This document shows, one piece after another, positions 62,484 to 64,000 of a stretch of 64,000 nucleotides of DNA. A program made the translations under genes and the position numbers. Within the stretch, counting starts at the first letter, position 1; each line of letters opens with the position of its first letter. The stretch is from Tuctoria greenei (Eukaryota; Streptophyta; Magnoliopsida; Poales; Poaceae), in contig JAYESD010000005.1 in NCBI GenBank assembly GCA_036927565.1, positions 86,592,301 to 86,656,300 on the forward strand, given 5' to 3'. Below the pieces are notes generated by a model. That model had not been told where the DNA came from. It saw nothing but the letters and a program-made list of their open reading frames with translations, and did not search any database.

Positions 62484-63371
62484 TGTCGGTGGTTTTGATC
62501 CGGCAGATCTCTCGACACTACTAAAGTGTTTGCGTAGTTTGAAGTTCGGTGTGGGCGCGCGGAGATTCAAGAAGGTGAAATGTAAAATGACACAAGAGAC
62601 ACGAAGATTTACGTGGTTCGGGCCGCCTGAGCGTAATACCCTACTCCACGGGGTGTGTTGGTGTTGTATTGGATGTTTGAACTCAACTCAGGTGACGTGA
62701 GTTGAGAGTGCGCGATCCGATCAGAGCAGGTCAGATCCTTCCGATCCGTCTCTCCCTATGTATCGTCGGCCTGTCCTTTTATAGTATAAGGACAGGCCGT
62801 TACAAGTTGGCCTGGCCCGACATGTGGCCTCGGCGGTTACTAATATTGATACACATTTGATGCACTTAATTACCCTTAATGACCGAGTTACGGGCTTTGA
62901 CAGCACCGTTACTGGTAATTAAAGTCGTCTGATCGTGTGTCATTAACATAGTATTAATGACACTTAATCGGGTCTTGAAGTCCTTGATTCCCTTTTGAAG
63001 ATCTGGAGCCGTTGTGGAGTCTACCGGAGGTTTAAGGCTGAAGATCCGACGGTAGGACACGTGGCAGCTCTGGAGCATACTGTGGGGAACAGATAGGTCC
63101 GGTGCCACCAGACATGTGTCAATTCTGGAGCTTCCCTCGGTCTGGGGTTAGGTCCGGGGGTGCCATTATGGTACATAGCCCGGAGCTTCCCCCTGGTGGG
63201 CGGTAGCTCCGGTTCGATGGTACACGTGGCGACCTTGGGACTAACCATGTTGGGGAAGCGGGTCCGTTTATGTCAGACATGTGGGCCTCCGAAGGTCTTC
63301 AAATCAAGTATATGACATTCCCTTGAGATCTTTGCAATCTCAAGGGGTATACAGTACCCAGGGTACCGACA
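62484..63371 (-). mobile_element. 5' LTR of Tat-2
   Basis: 888 bp, TGTCGGTGG...GTACCGACA as read on the plus strand; followed by GTGTG. Minus-strand TATA box (TATACTATAAAAGG) near 62775-62788; U3 motifs AGCTCCGG and GGTCCGG lie between 63000 and 63215. Confidence 0.92.
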
Positions 63372-64000
63372 GTGTGTGTTAATGAATGAATGTGTCGTAC
63401 GGTGTGTTCATTGTGTTCCACAGGAATGACAATTCATATGGAACGATTTGATTATTTTTTTGGGCAATTCATAAGGGGGGAGGAGAAGGATTTAGGTTTT
63501 CTTTTGATGTTTTTCTTTTCTCGTGTGTTGTACTTTTTTCTTGTGTTTTGTGATGATCTTTCAACTATATATGACAATCTTTCAACAAAAAGAGAAAACA
63601 TGTAATGTCATGAAACATGATTGAGGTCTTTTGTGTGACAAACTGAAAAAAACTGGAACATTGCATACCTTGGGCCGGTGGGGCCTTTGCGTGTCAAAAT
63701 TAAAACTAGAACTGAAAAAGTAAAACACCGCGGGACGGACCTACAAAGTATGCCGGGTGGGCCATTGCATACCCTGGACCCTTTGCATGTCAAATTAAAA
63801 AACTGCCTGTGAAGCCGAGATGGGATGCGTCGAGCCATTGTGATGCCCTAGAGGAGGCCAACCGCTGTTTGAATTAACTTCGACCTACCCACTGGTTCGA
63901 AAGCATAGTTTTCGAAGCGTCCGATCATCTCCACTCATGCGCTTAGAAGATGACCTGCTATAAAGGCACACCGTCCTCTTGCGTCTCCGCCGCACCACTA
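63372..64000. repeat. Right flank of Tat-2: tandem repeat remnant and 5' flank of a third unclassified gene copy
   Basis: 63545-63640 is one unit of the 49.5-50.2 kb tandem repeat (GATCTTTCAAC, AAAAAGAGAAAACATGTAAT). 63470-63545 resembles the T-rich 3' flank of the unclassified gene. 63722-64000 repeats 46960-47205, ending with CTATAAAGGCACACCGTCC just upstream of where the coding region would start. The gene itself is beyond the window. Confidence 0.75.

Larger units (their letters stand above)
50249..63371 (-). mobile_element. Tat-2, structurally complete Tat-lineage Ty3/gypsy element
   Basis: 13.1 kb with two LTRs (871 and 888 bp), GTGTG duplication, primer site and a polypurine-like tract. 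Minus-strand order is gag-protease, reverse transcriptase, two RNase H domains and integrase; the convergent plus-strand gene lies before the 3' LTR. All genes are damaged, including catalytic-site losses in protease, second RNase H and integrase. The LTRs differ at several percent of positions in the parts I compared by eye, and the left one lacks 17 bp (ATTTACGTGGTTCGGGC-like). The insertion is therefore not recent. Confidence 0.92.

Noticed and set aside
1..64000. tRNA, rRNA, snoRNA or microRNA genes
   Set aside because: No cloverleaf, rRNA-like or convincing miRNA precursor was noticed. The hairpins seen are MITEs or repeats.

Overview
The window is nuclear DNA of a flowering plant, almost certainly a grass. 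It carries grass-type Stowaway MITEs with CTCCCTCC termini, a SIRE/Maximus-type copia pair, a Tekay chromovirus, two Tat-lineage Ty3/gypsy elements with a reverse-strand extra gene, a CACTA transposase, and F-box/MYND-like and WRN-exonuclease-like gene relics of kinds common in rice-group genomes. Nearly every reading frame is broken. I see no clearly intact host gene and no RNA gene, so this reads as a retrotransposon-dense, probably heterochromatic interval. Lineage names rest on domain order and motifs; no database was searched.

Layout. 1-3871: the 5' end (LTR, primer site, broken gag, minus strand) of a SIRE-like copia element cut by the window edge. It sits inside the gag of a Tekay chromovirus (3872-11106, plus strand; gag to chromodomain, then a 2.8-kb 3' LTR). 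The Tekay element in turn interrupts a CACTA transposase pseudogene (11107-14275, minus strand). 14.4-14.55 kb is a GC-rich minisatellite. 14.97-20.0 kb is a local tandem duplication of an F-box/MYND-like gene unit (two gene-bearing copies plus a gene-less partial third), each copy with its own MITEs. 20.0-25.2 kb is a mosaic of direct and inverted duplications, MITEs and an exonuclease gene fragment.

25.4-43.2 kb: an unclassified gene with a GAG repeat is split by a second SIRE-like copia element (25889-43089, GAGGA duplication). The 5' LTR of that element was hit by Tat element 1 (26036-38702). A later deletion fused the truncated 5' LTR of Tat-1 directly to the copia reverse transcriptase region. 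43.2-50.2 kb holds a decayed WRN-like exonuclease gene, more copies of the 20-25 kb repeat modules, a second copy of the unclassified gene, and a tandem repeat with (TA)n expansions. Tat element 2 (50249-63371) is structurally complete with two LTRs and a GTGTG duplication inside a (TG)n run. The tandem-repeat flank and the 5' flank of a third copy of the unclassified gene resume at 63.4-64.0 kb.

How the parts work together. Both Tat elements encode gag-protease, then reverse transcriptase, RNase H, a second (archaeal-type) RNase H and integrase on the minus strand. Between integrase and the 3' LTR each carries a convergent gene on the plus strand with a positionally conserved short intron. 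Both also share an in-frame UAG between protease and reverse transcriptase and an in-frame repeat insert in the first RNase H. The most intriguing non-coding signal is that the U3 promoter regions of unrelated elements carry arrays of the same short motifs: GGACTAGTCC with ACTTGTCC in copia-1 and Tekay, and AGCTCCGG with GGTCCGG in copia-2 and Tat.
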